From assembly GCA_044347755.1 (NCBI GenBank), contig JBIKUE010000021.1:1-50528 (forward strand): a DNA stretch of 50,528 nucleotides. The letters are read 5' to 3'. Below are positions 41,533 through 50,146 of the stretch, one piece after another (the stretch's first letter is position 1; each line of letters opens with the position of its first letter). The DNA comes from M3007 sp044347755 (GTDB taxonomy: Bacteria > Bacteroidota > Bacteroidia > Chitinophagales > Saprospiraceae). The notes below the pieces were generated by a model. That model made no database searches and was not told the origin of the DNA. It saw only the letters and a program-made list of their open reading frames with translations. Made by a program: the position numbers and the translations under genes.

Positions 41533-42465
41533 ATGGAAAAAGTAAAATGCCTTATCATCGGTTCAGGTCCTGCCGGATACACCGCCGCGATTTACGCCGC
41601 CCGTGCCGGACTGAACCCCGTACTCTATACCGGCCCCCAACCTGGCGGCCAGTTGATGATCACCAACGAGGTAGAAAACTACCCCGGCTATCCTGAAGGT
41701 CGTAACGGACCAGAAATGATGGACGATTTCCGCAAACAAGCGGAACGTTTCGAAACGGTGATCCGCAATGAAATGATCGTAAAAGTGGATTTCTCAGGAC
41801 CCATCCACAAAGCCTGGAGCGAATCCGGCACAGAAATTCACGCCTCTACCGTGATCATCTCCACCGGCGCCAGCGCCAAATGGCTGGGCATTCCGGGCGA
41901 GCATGAATACGAAAATAAAGGGGTTTCCGCCTGCGCCGTATGCGACGGATTTTTCTTCCGCAAACAAAAAGTAGCCATTGTAGGTGGCGGTGATACCGCA
42001 GCCGAAGAAAGCACCTACCTGGCCAAAATTTGCTCGGAAGTGCACCTTCTCGTGCGCCGCGATGAAATGCGCGCCTCCAAAATCATGCAGGAACGTGTAT
42101 TGAACACGCCAAACCTGTTCGTCCACTGGAATACTTCTCCAGAAGAAGTGCTGGGTGATGGAGAAGGCGTGACCGGCGTACGCATCCGCAATAACCAAAC
42201 CGGCGAAAGCAAAAACCTGGAAATTTCCGGCTTCTTTGTGGCTATTGGTCACACTCCTAATACCGGTATCTTCAAGGATTGGCTTGATATGGACGACAGT
42301 GGCTACCTGATTGCCAAACCGGGTCGCTCGCTCACCAACGTCCCCGGCGTTTTTGTTTCAGGCGATGCCCAGGACAAAATCTACCGGCAGGCCATCACCG
42401 CCGCAGGTACTGGCTGTATGGCTGCCCTGGATGCCGAACGGTATCTGGTGGAAACGGGACTTTGA
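41533..42465 (+). CDS. trxB: Thioredoxin reductase
   Basis: This 310-residue flavoenzyme passes electrons from NADPH to thioredoxin. The FAD site is IGSGPAGYTAAIYAARAG at about 9-26, the redox-active dithiol is CAVC (C134, C137), the NADPH motif is GGGDTAAEE at 151-159, and the C-terminal FAD-binding GVFVSGDAQDKIYRQAITAAGTG is complete. I choose the ATG at 41533 because the next upstream part of the frame is AT-rich junk holding a promoter box. It is monocistronic, and its 3' end is followed by a fold-back repeat shared with the convergent subtilase gene. Confidence 0.97.
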   Translation: MEKVKCLIIGSGPAGYTAAIYAARAGLNPVLYTGPQPGGQLMITNEVENYPGYPEGRNGPEMMDDFRKQAERFETVIRNEMIVKVDFSGPIHKAWSESGTEIHASTVIISTGASAKWLGIPGEHEYENKGVSACAVCDGFFFRKQKVAIVGGGDTAAEESTYLAKICSEVHLLVRRDEMRASKIMQERVLNTPNLFVHWNTSPEEVLGDGEGVTGVRIRNNQTGESKNLEISGFFVAIGHTPNTGIFKDWLDMDDSGYLIAKPGRSLTNVPGVFVSGDAQDKIYRQAITAAGTGCMAALDAERYLVETGL

Positions 42466-42477
42466 TAAACGATGAAC

Positions 42478-42768
42478 GGTGAACGGTGGGGTCTATTTTC
42501 CGTTTTCCACTGAGTAGCCAAGCCCAGCGCCCCTCCCCCTTTGAAGGGGGTTGGGGGGATGACAACGTAGCGTTAGTAGCTAAATACCTGAAAACCAATA
42601 GTTTAATAAATAAAACTCAGTAAATTAACCCGATATCTGAGGGGTATTTATCCACTCGTGGTATGTTGTCATCCCCCCGGCCCCCTTCAAAGGGGGAGGG
42701 CCGCTGGGCCTGGCTACTCAGTGGAAAATGGAAAACAGACCCACGCCGTAAGCCGTCCACCGTCTAAA
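42478..42768. repeat. Fold-back element with ~76-bp inverted arms between trxB and the subtilase gene
   Basis: Left arm 42491-42566 and right arm 42665-42740 are inverse copies of one another with few differences, enclosing about 98 bp. The arms contain the palindrome CCCCCTTTGAAGGGGG or CCCCCTTCAAAGGGGG. The right side continues with GTAAGCCGTCCACCGTC (42748-42764), the same 17-mer as at 37082-37098. The gap has no gene; it could also stop both convergent transcripts. Confidence 0.85.
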
Positions 42769-44809
42769 CCTCCTGAATATTCGTGCCTATCACCCACCTC
42801 GCATCTCCGATGCGGTGCCAGCCATTGCTGCTGGTTTCAAAGATGGTTACCAATGCGCCTTGTTTGAGTTCGCCCACCTTGGCATTGGTGGTGGCCGGAC
42901 CGGTGCGCACGTTGAGGAAAGAAGAGGTTACTTTACCTTTCCGTACGCCGGGCGCAGGAGCGCCGTTGTTGGCTATGACCTGGATAAAATCCGCACTTAC
43001 AAACTGGTTTGTGCCAATCCGCCAGAAGCCGGATACCTTTTCAAATAAGTTCACAATGTCGCCCTGAAGGAGCTCAGCCACCTTTGGATTGGAGGTCCCA
43101 GGGCCGCTGCGCACATTGAGGAATTTGGAGATCACCTTGCCTCGTTGACTGGCCGTTTGGCCGCCGCCACCTGTATTTCCGCCGGTGTTGCCGCCGGTAT
43201 TACCACCGCTTCCGGAACCGCTGTTGCTGTTGCCACTTTTTCCCATGGCCATTTGCACTGCACGCAAAGCATTAAGCCTGCCAAAACCCAATTTTGGGGA
43301 GCGGCCATTGGCATCGTACCCGCCGCCGATCTTGTCGGCAGAACGGCGCAGGATATCTTTGATTTCTGCCAGGGTAAGGTTTGGATTAGCCGACAGCATC
43401 AGTGCGCAAACACCCGCCGTAAGCGGCGTGGCACTGGAGGTACCGCCAAAGCGACTCGTATAGCCGTGCACCAGCGAACCACCAGACGCGCTCACCGTAG
43501 CCGTGGTGATGCCCACGCCTTCGTTGCCGTTAGATGGCGCACACAGAAAAGTATTGGGGCCAAAAAAAGTATAGCTGGAAGATTCATCCAGGCTGTTGGA
43601 AGCCGTGATACACAACACCTCCGGGTGCGCGGCAAAATCGCTTACTGGTCGGGGCAGATTGTTGGACGCTGGATTGGCATTGCCTGCGGCAACAAAGATT
43701 GGCAAGCCTTTGCCATTGCGTCCATCGCGGGCTACCCTGCTGATATAATTAGACACATAGGTAGACAACGGCACCGGTTTAGGGAAACCAAGACTGCAGG
43801 AAATGATATCGGCGCCATTCAAAAGGGCATGTTCAAACGCTTTTTGAATAGCATCGTCGGAAAGCACATCAAGTTTAATAGGGATAATGCGAGCGTTAGG
43901 AGCTGCCCCCAGTACCCCCTGCGAATCCCATGCGCCTGCCGCTACCGCCGCACAAGAGGTGCCATGACTAAACACCCCCCATGAACCATCTGAAGTCTGA
44001 AACCAGGGCGAAACATCGGCGCCACGGTTGGCCGCATTGAAGGTGTTTCGGATCTTGGTGCCATCGCCGCGCAAGGAAGGATGATCAGTGGCAAAGCCGG
44101 TATCTATGACTGCAATTTTGATGTTTTTGGACCCCAGACTTTGAAGCTCATCCCAGGCTGCACGCACCTTGGCATCGGCGCCTTTTTTGAAATGATGCAC
44201 GCCATATACAGCGTTGGGAATATCAATGATCGGAATCTGACCTCCGTTATTCTCATGGTGCCATTGGCTGCCAATAAACTTTCCGTTGGGCTGGTTAAAA
44301 TCGCCCGTAACCGGTTTAGCCATGAACTCCGGCTCTGCTATCTTGACAATGCGCTTTTTCTGTAATAACATGGCGCATTTTACCGGATTAGGCGATTCCG
44401 GGGTGGTGGTAACCCGATAAGCATCAGCACTTACCACCTGGCGCACATTCAGGTTAAACTCCTCTATAAGCGCCTGCTCTTTTTCATAAGGCGTACCTTC
44501 CTTGAATTCGATGTACAGGTAGCCCGTTGGGATCATGGGAGAGTCTTCTTCCCCATCAAAAATCCATACGTGGGTACCCACTGAAACTTCCGGTTTGGCC
44601 CGCAAGGCATCCAGTTTCTGGTCAATACCGCGGGTAGAGGTCACCACTTCAAAATCGCGGATTTGTTCAGGAATAGCGGCATTTTTTCGCCTTTTTTCCC
44701 GTTTCATCCCTGGATTATACCGAACAGCAGCCTGGGTTTTACTCTTGCTCAGGCTAATGGTTTCGCCACCAAACTTGAAGGTGGCCTTGTTTACTTTTTT
44801 AGAAGCCAT
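42764..44809 (-). CDS. Subtilisin-like serine peptidase (S8) with two C-terminal SH3b domains
   Basis: A 681-residue subtilase. The N-terminal 200 residues form a pro-/adaptor region (VWIFDGEEDSPMIPTGYLY, KEGTPYEKEQALIEEF). The catalytic triad is Asp236 in IAVIDTGFATDHP, His282 in SHGTSCAAVAAG and Ser458 in GGTSSATPLTAG, with the oxyanion Asn in VAAGNANP. A Gly/Asn/Ser/Thr-rich linker precedes two SH3b repeats (VISKFLNVRSGPGTSNPKVA and a second with SSFLNVRTGPATTNAKVG). There is no signal peptide or T9SS tail, unlike its secreted relatives, so it may act in the cytoplasm or leave by another route. The ATG at 44809 is preferred: the frame runs 27 codons upstream into a heptamer repeat. Confidence 0.92.
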   Translation of the reverse strand: MASKKVNKATFKFGGETISLSKSKTQAAVRYNPGMKREKRRKNAAIPEQIRDFEVVTSTRGIDQKLDALRAKPEVSVGTHVWIFDGEEDSPMIPTGYLYIEFKEGTPYEKEQALIEEFNLNVRQVVSADAYRVTTTPESPNPVKCAMLLQKKRIVKIAEPEFMAKPVTGDFNQPNGKFIGSQWHHENNGGQIPIIDIPNAVYGVHHFKKGADAKVRAAWDELQSLGSKNIKIAVIDTGFATDHPSLRGDGTKIRNTFNAANRGADVSPWFQTSDGSWGVFSHGTSCAAVAAGAWDSQGVLGAAPNARIIPIKLDVLSDDAIQKAFEHALLNGADIISCSLGFPKPVPLSTYVSNYISRVARDGRNGKGLPIFVAAGNANPASNNLPRPVSDFAAHPEVLCITASNSLDESSSYTFFGPNTFLCAPSNGNEGVGITTATVSASGGSLVHGYTSRFGGTSSATPLTAGVCALMLSANPNLTLAEIKDILRRSADKIGGGYDANGRSPKLGFGRLNALRAVQMAMGKSGNSNSGSGSGGNTGGNTGGNTGGGGQTASQRGKVISKFLNVRSGPGTSNPKVAELLQGDIVNLFEKVSGFWRIGTNQFVSADFIQVIANNGAPAPGVRKGKVTSSFLNVRTGPATTNAKVGELKQGALVTIFETSSNGWHRIGDARWVIGTNIQEV

Positions 44810-44812
44810 GAT

Positions 44813-44905
44813 GGAGATATGAGGTGTGAGATATGGGATATGGGATATGAGATATGAGATATGATTCCGACCACATATCTCATATCTCATACCTCATACC
44901 TCATC
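44813..44905. repeat. Mirrored GATATGAG / CTCATATC heptamer repeats between smpB and the subtilase gene
   Basis: Variants of GATATGA(G) run forward from 44816 to about 44863, followed by inverse ATCTCAT/ACCTCAT units to 44905. The two halves can pair into a long imperfect hairpin. The repeats form the leader of the subtilase gene. They match the tandem repeats at 38655-38682. Confidence 0.75.
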
Positions 44906-45377
44906 TAACTTTATACGCTTTGTTTACACGATCCAGCTCGCGTTTGTTTTCCCGGTCTTTGATGGTTTCGCGTTTATCGAACGACTTTTTACCCTTAGCG
45001 AGGCATACGGTTATTTTTGCAAAACCGCGTTCGCTGAAAAATATTTTATACGGCACGATAGTCGAACCTTTTTCTTTGATGCCTCGTTCCAGCTTACGCA
45101 ATTCGGGCCGGCGCAGCAACAGTTTTCGGTTGCGGCGGGTCAGATGGTTGGCATCGGTGCCGTATTTGTATTCGGCAATAAACAGGTTCTTCACCCACAA
45201 CTCACCGTGTTCAAAAATACAATAGGCATCCGTGAGGTTTACGTTTCCGTCGCGAATACTTTTTACTTCTGTACCGGTAAGCGCCATTCCTGCGTTGTAC
45301 TCCTGAACAAAATAATATTCATAAACCGCCTTCCGGTTCAATATTTCAACTTTGGGCTTTTTCTTCTCTTTTGACAT
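44901..45377 (-). CDS. smpB: SsrA-binding protein SmpB
   Basis: This 158-residue protein binds tmRNA and delivers it to stalled ribosomes for trans-translation. The sequence has the OB-fold landmarks NRKAVYEYYFVQEYNAGMAL, TEVKSIRDGNVNLTDAYC and ANHLTRRNRKLLL, and the basic C-terminal tail KRETIKDRENKREL that is needed in the A site. Length and composition are normal for the family. It begins 8 bp after a TAnnTTTG box; the gene upstream on the same strand ends 26 bp before its start. No tmRNA gene was found nearby. Confidence 0.98.
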   Translation of the reverse strand: MSKEKKKPKVEILNRKAVYEYYFVQEYNAGMALTGTEVKSIRDGNVNLTDAYCIFEHGELWVKNLFIAEYKYGTDANHLTRRNRKLLLRRPELRKLERGIKEKGSTIVPYKIFFSERGFAKITVCLAKGKKSFDKRETIKDRENKRELDRVNKAYKVR

Positions 45378-45384
45378 AACTCCG

Positions 45385-45392
45385 CAAATGTA
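45385..45392 (-). promoter_or_regulatory. -7 box of smpB
   Basis: TACATTTG on the - strand fits TAnnTTTG and lies 8 bp before the ATG at 45377, within the 26-bp gap after the upstream beta-lactamase-like gene. No -33 match is evident. Confidence 0.45.
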
Positions 45393-45403
45393 GTGTAATG
45401 TGG

Positions 45404-46672
45404 TTAATGTGGGGAATTGGGGTTACAGCGGATTTTGGTGGTGACTGGCGCAAGGATATCAAAAACATGTTTTTCAACGGCATAGAAAGCAGAGTTGGGA
45501 ACGGTTTTTTCTCCTTCTCCACAACCGTTGGTCATAAATACTATGCCGATTTTACGGACTGGATCTATGTAGGCATCACTGAACAATCCATAAGCTTCTC
45601 CGGGGTGTCCATACATGGTTGGGCTATCAGGCAATACTATGTCCGCACCTGGAATATGCTGGATCCGGTGAATACCCAGTCCCCAGCTATGAAACAGATT
45701 GCCATAATGGTTCCCATTGGCGCCGTTAAATGCCCAGGCTTCTCCCAACATTTGCTGAACAGACGACGGACTTAACAGTTTTTGACCATTGCAGGTTCCT
45801 TCATTGAGCAACAACATAAACAACTTACTCAAGTCGGCGCCACTGCAACGCAATCCGCCTTGCGGGCCAAATAAAGCCCCGTTGGTTCCCGGAACATATC
45901 CGTACAAAGGCTTGGGGCTTGGACGCACACCGCGAAACTGATCTGCCTGTGCCTCCCAATTCCCTTCCTTATTTCGCCGGTATAAAACCGCCAGATGTTG
46001 AATGTTTTCAAGGTGTTCAACATTAAAATCCGCTTTGAGCCCCATGGGGTGAAAGATCTTTTCCCTGCAATACGCATCGAACCGTTGCCTGCTTACTTTT
46101 TCTATGAGGGTACCTAATATCACGAAATTTAAATTGGAATAGGTAAAATAGGTTCCGGGAGCGTGGTTTAGAAAAAGCGATTTACTGTAAAGTGCCCCCC
46201 CGGGCAAAAGCAATGTTGTCAGGTTGGGTAGTGTACTGTCCTGAAAAGTAGCCGTTAAAAAGTCGGAATACGTATCCCCGTCAACAACGGATGATTGATG
46301 CGACAATAACATTCTCGGAGTAATGGCCCGGTCCGGAAAATCAGGATTGCGTACCGCATACCCCAGAATCAAACTGATATCTGCATCCAATTGTATCAGG
46401 CTGTCTTCCACCAGTTTCATCACTGCCATGGCTGTAACGGTTTTGGAAATACTGGCTATGCGAAACAGCGTACTGTCAGTTACCGGGATACCTCTTTCGG
46501 CGTCTGCCATACCAAAGGGTATTTGGTGTACCATACGGTCTGCGCAAAACACCGTAACGACTCCACCCATAAGATCATGTTGCTGCCGGACCAGCCTAAG
46601 GCTATCGGCTAATTGGGTAAAACCCTTGCAAGACATGAGCAAAAACAGACAAATAAGGTATTTTTTTATCAT
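45404..46672 (-). CDS. Class C beta-lactamase-like serine hydrolase (secreted)
   Basis: From the ATG at 46672 the product is 422 residues, with a signal peptide (MIKKYLICLFLLMSCKGFTQ). It has the serine beta-lactamase/DD-peptidase fold: SISK (Ser74-x-x-Lys77, the acylated serine), YSNLN as the second element, and HPGEAYG as the KTG-box equivalent (HxG, as in esterase/peptidase members). Such proteins may be DD-peptidases, esterases or D-aminoacylases; a drug-hydrolysing role should not be assumed. A TACTTTTG box at 46694-46701 supports the start. Confidence 0.88.
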   Translation of the reverse strand: MIKKYLICLFLLMSCKGFTQLADSLRLVRQQHDLMGGVVTVFCADRMVHQIPFGMADAERGIPVTDSTLFRIASISKTVTAMAVMKLVEDSLIQLDADISLILGYAVRNPDFPDRAITPRMLLSHQSSVVDGDTYSDFLTATFQDSTLPNLTTLLLPGGALYSKSLFLNHAPGTYFTYSNLNFVILGTLIEKVSRQRFDAYCREKIFHPMGLKADFNVEHLENIQHLAVLYRRNKEGNWEAQADQFRGVRPSPKPLYGYVPGTNGALFGPQGGLRCSGADLSKLFMLLLNEGTCNGQKLLSPSSVQQMLGEAWAFNGANGNHYGNLFHSWGLGIHRIQHIPGADIVLPDSPTMYGHPGEAYGLFSDAYIDPVRKIGIVFMTNGCGEGEKTVPNSAFYAVEKHVFDILAPVTTKIRCNPNSPH

Positions 46673-46693
46673 TTCAGCTAAAATAGTTAGTGC

Positions 46694-46701
46694 CAAAAGT
46701 A
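46694..46701 (-). promoter_or_regulatory. -7 box of the beta-lactamase-like gene
   Basis: TACTTTTG on the - strand fits TAnnTTTG, 21 bp before the ATG at 46672. The 8 extra codons of the longer frame would include part of this region. Confidence 0.45.
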
Positions 46702-46756
46702 CAGATTAAACCAGCAAGGATAGTCTTTGTTATCATTGCACTCTAATTCCACTCCT

Positions 46757-49264
46757 ATGCGCTTTTTCCAACAAACGGTCCTCCCCTTGATCTGCTTGAT
46801 GCTGTTTTCTACGCTGGCACTTCAGGCACAAAATCCCGCCAAATCAGACTCCACCAAAGTGGCCGCAAAACCGGCTACCCCTCCTGCCGATTCCACCGGC
46901 AAAGACAAGAAAAAAGGCCCTAAACCCTACGCCGAAATTATTACCGCAAAGGCTGTTTCCATGCGTGGTATGATCTCGGCGCACCAGGTGGGCGATAAGT
47001 ATTACCTGGAAATTCCAGACTCCATCTTCGGCCGCGACCTGATGGCCATTACCCGCAAATCCAAAGTGCCTACCGGTGCAGGATATGGGGGCGAAGAGGT
47101 AAATGAACAAGTGATCCGATTCGAACGCGGGCCATCCGATAACGTGTTCATCCGCGCGGTGGATTACCGCAATGTAAGCGCCGATTCCACCCAGCCCATT
47201 TACAAGGCAGTTCGCAATTCCAATGTAGATCCCATAGCTGCTGCACTTGACATCAAGGCGCTGCGTAAAGACACTTCCGTAGTTCTGGAAGTGACCGATT
47301 TTTTCAAAGAAGCTAACCAGGTATTTGCACTTCCTCCCATGGTGATGCAGTCATTCAAACTCACCGAACTGCAAAAAGACCGCAGCTACATTGAAAGTAT
47401 TCATGCTTACCCGATTAACCTGGAAATACGGACGGTAAAAACCTACAAAACCTCGCCGCCTTCCATCAAACCCTCTACCGATCCTTTTGAACGGCCAAAT
47501 TTGCTAGGCGGATTGGCTGCAGGAGTGGTGACATTTGAGTTGAACACTTCCGTTATCCTGTTGCCCAAAACACCCATGCGCAAGCGCTTTTTTGATGAAA
47601 GGGTGGGTTATTTTGCCACCGGGTTCACGGTTTATGATGATGATTCCCAAAAGGCTGAGGATGAAACCTTTGCCGTAAGATGGCGTCTCGAAGCCAAAAA
47701 CGAGGCCGACGCCAAACGCCAGCAGAAAGGCGAAAAGATTGAACCGGCAAAGCCCATTGTGTTCTACATAGATCCAGCCACGCCGCTCAAATGGCGTAAG
47801 GCTCTGAAAGAAGGCGTGGAAGCCTGGCAGCCCGCCTTCGAACAGGCCGGATGGAAAAATGCCATTCAGGCACGGGACTGGCCGGAAAATGACACGACCA
47901 TGAGTCTGGAAGACGCGCGTTTCTCCGTGATCCGGTACTTCGCCTCCGATATCCAGAACGCGTACGGACCCAATGTTAGCGATCCACGTTCCGGGGAAAT
48001 CATTGAAAGCCATATCGGATGGTTCCACAATGTGATGCGACTGCTTAAAATGTGGTACACCATCCAGACCGCAGCCGTGGACCCACGCGCACGCCCCCGC
48101 GAACTCGATGATGAACTCATGGGGCGCTTGATCCGGTTTGTATCAGCGCACGAGGTGGGCCATACCCTGGGCCTGCGCCACAATTTTGGAGCCAGCCACG
48201 CCACACCTGTGGAAAAACTCCGGGATAAAAAATTCATGGAACAAAACGGTCACACGAGTTCTATTATGGACTACGCCCGTTTCAACTACGTAGCGCAGCC
48301 GGAAGATGGTATCAACGATCTGTTCCCTCGTGTAGGCGATTACGACCGCTGGGCCATTGAATGGGGTTACAAGCCTATTTACAATTCCAAAAGCGCTGAG
48401 GACGACAAGAAAATCCTGAACAAACTCTATCTGGATAAAGCAGCCGGCAATCCACGACTGCATTTCCTCACTGAAAGCAACCCTTACGATCCGCGCGCAC
48501 AAAGCGAAGACCTGGGCGACAATTCCGTCCTGGCTTCTGAATACGGCATCAAAAACCTGCAGCGCATCCTGCCCAATATTGCGCAATGGACCAAAGCCGA
48601 AGCCGAGAACTACAATGAGGTGGAAGAAACCTACAACAATGTAGTAGGTCAGTTCCGCCGCTACATGGGTCATGTGGCCAAATGGGTGGGCGGCGTATAT
48701 GAAAGCCCTAAAACCACTGATCAGGATGGTGTGGTATATGAAGCAGCCCCCGCCTCACGTCAACGCGATGCTGTAGCTTTCCTCAACCGTCAGTTGTTCC
48801 AGACGCCGCAATGGCTCATGGATCCGGTTATCCTCAAGCGCATCCGCCCCGACAATGGCGTGGCAGCCATCACCGGTATTCAGGAAAGCACGCTGAACAG
48901 CCTGCTGTCTAATACGCGTCTGCAACGCATGATCGAAAACGAAGCCGCCGATCCAACCACCTATTCCGCCGCCAACCTGTTCGACGACCTGCGCAGCGGC
49001 ATTTGGTCTGAATTGAGCAACGGGCAGGCCATCAGCGTGCACCGCCGCAACCTGCAGAAAGTGTTTCTGGATAAAATGATCACGATCTACAAAGAGCCAG
49101 CAGATGCCAAAAAATCCGACGTGCCTTCATTGGCGCTGGCTACTCTCCAGCAATTGAAAACCAGCATCGGCGCCGCAGCTATGTCGAGCAACGACAGCAT
49201 GAGTCGTTATCATTTGCAGGATTGTCTGGAACGGATTGAGCTGGCACTGGATAAAGGAAGGTAA
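46757..49264 (+). CDS. Secreted zinc metalloprotease (DUF5117/DUF5118, metzincin)
   Basis: This 835-residue protein has a signal peptide (MRFFQQTVLPLICLMLFSTL), then a Pro/Lys-rich linker, the DUF5118-like segment (KSVSMRG-type VSMRGMISAHQVGDKYYLEI), DUF5117 (PDSIFGRDLMAITRKSKVPT, ERGPSDNVFIRAVDYRN), and a metzincin domain with HEVGHTLGLRHN (His465, Glu466, His469, His475) and the Met-turn in SSIMDYARFNYV. No T9SS tail is visible, so it probably stays in the envelope. The frame could start 10 codons earlier, but the ATG at 46757 directly opens the signal peptide. Substrate unknown. Confidence 0.92.
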   Translation: MRFFQQTVLPLICLMLFSTLALQAQNPAKSDSTKVAAKPATPPADSTGKDKKKGPKPYAEIITAKAVSMRGMISAHQVGDKYYLEIPDSIFGRDLMAITRKSKVPTGAGYGGEEVNEQVIRFERGPSDNVFIRAVDYRNVSADSTQPIYKAVRNSNVDPIAAALDIKALRKDTSVVLEVTDFFKEANQVFALPPMVMQSFKLTELQKDRSYIESIHAYPINLEIRTVKTYKTSPPSIKPSTDPFERPNLLGGLAAGVVTFELNTSVILLPKTPMRKRFFDERVGYFATGFTVYDDDSQKAEDETFAVRWRLEAKNEADAKRQQKGEKIEPAKPIVFYIDPATPLKWRKALKEGVEAWQPAFEQAGWKNAIQARDWPENDTTMSLEDARFSVIRYFASDIQNAYGPNVSDPRSGEIIESHIGWFHNVMRLLKMWYTIQTAAVDPRARPRELDDELMGRLIRFVSAHEVGHTLGLRHNFGASHATPVEKLRDKKFMEQNGHTSSIMDYARFNYVAQPEDGINDLFPRVGDYDRWAIEWGYKPIYNSKSAEDDKKILNKLYLDKAAGNPRLHFLTESNPYDPRAQSEDLGDNSVLASEYGIKNLQRILPNIAQWTKAEAENYNEVEETYNNVVGQFRRYMGHVAKWVGGVYESPKTTDQDGVVYEAAPASRQRDAVAFLNRQLFQTPQWLMDPVILKRIRPDNGVAAITGIQESTLNSLLSNTRLQRMIENEAADPTTYSAANLFDDLRSGIWSELSNGQAISVHRRNLQKVFLDKMITIYKEPADAKKSDVPSLALATLQQLKTSIGAAAMSSNDSMSRYHLQDCLERIELALDKGR

Positions 49265-49270
49265 ACAGTA

Positions 49271-49335
49271 ATGTATGCCGGAATGATATTCCGGCCTCAT
49301 AAAGAGGCCTGCCGGAATATCATTCCGGCATACAT
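49271..49335. repeat. 65-bp perfect palindrome pair (REP family)
   Basis: ATGTATGCC...GGCATACAT forms an exact outer palindrome; each arm is itself the palindrome GCCGGAATGATATTCCGGC or its inverse, around a central CTCATAAAGAG. It is a variant (GAT for GGT) of the repeats at 40202-40452. It sits just after the metalloprotease stop and would form a strong terminator-like hairpin. Confidence 0.85.
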
Positions 49336-49392
49336 TAGATACTTGTTAGGCAACATGCATATCCTATGATAGCGAAAATATTTATTGTGCAG

Positions 49393-50067
49393 TTATAACC
49401 GGTGAATGATAAACTTCTGACCAAATTTTTGACTTAAAAAATACTCTTCATTGATCCGATTAAACAGACAGGTATCCGGATTAAAATCTGTTAGATCCAG
49501 TTGAAAGTCATCTATAAAAAAATAGTTGAGAACAGCTTCTGTCAGCCTTTCCGGTATCCGGCCGAAAGTAGCTATTCCAAATGCCTCCAAGGCTTCCAAT
49601 GACAACCCTTGCCTGGCCTTTTCTTCAATCATTGAGGTGTAACAAGCACTATCAGGACAATAGATAATTTTATTTGTTTGAAATTCAGCTCCAATGAGTC
49701 GGAACAGTTCAAGTATATAGGTTCTGGTAAAATTGGTATCCAGGTTCCCATACTTGTGTTGTGGCCATGGACAAGCAATCAGGGTATTCCGATTGAACTT
49801 GAAATCGGCATACCCGGCGCTCAACTTACACATTCTGGGCACATTTGAATGGGTTTCCCAAGCCTCCCATTCTTTTTCAATGTCACTAGCTTTTATAGTA
49901 TTGTCACCATGATAATCCCATTGAGGGGTTTCGATAGAAAGCGGCCATTCATTGTGGTCTTTGTAATGGTCCACCACTTTATTCCATGACCTCATCACCT
50001 CAGGCAAAGCCAAAATTTGCTCCGCTGAAAGGTTGTGTTTCATAATAGCACAGATGTCTATTCCCAT
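49393..50067 (-). CDS. Hypothetical 224-residue protein
   Basis: No family was recognised. The protein begins MGIDICAIMKHNLSAEQILA, is soluble with no signal peptide, and is rich in aromatic residues and Asp/Glu (EKEWEAWETHSNV, PWPQHKYGNLDTNFTRTYIL). The acidic, aromatic make-up, A+T-rich codons and solitary place recall small immunity or accessory proteins, but no toxin gene is next to it, so this is weak. It is the first of two - strand genes at the window's end; about 80 bp separate it from the thioredoxin-like fragment, which ends upstream of its start. Confidence 0.7.
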   Translation of the reverse strand: MGIDICAIMKHNLSAEQILALPEVMRSWNKVVDHYKDHNEWPLSIETPQWDYHGDNTIKASDIEKEWEAWETHSNVPRMCKLSAGYADFKFNRNTLIACPWPQHKYGNLDTNFTRTYILELFRLIGAEFQTNKIIYCPDSACYTSMIEEKARQGLSLEALEAFGIATFGRIPERLTEAVLNYFFIDDFQLDLTDFNPDTCLFNRINEEYFLSQKFGQKFIIHRL

Positions 50068-50146
50068 ATTTTGTTGATCTTTTGTTCTATCATTTGCCTA
50101 TCTGATTTTTTCCGGGGAAGAAGCATATGCAGGTATCTGATAATAT

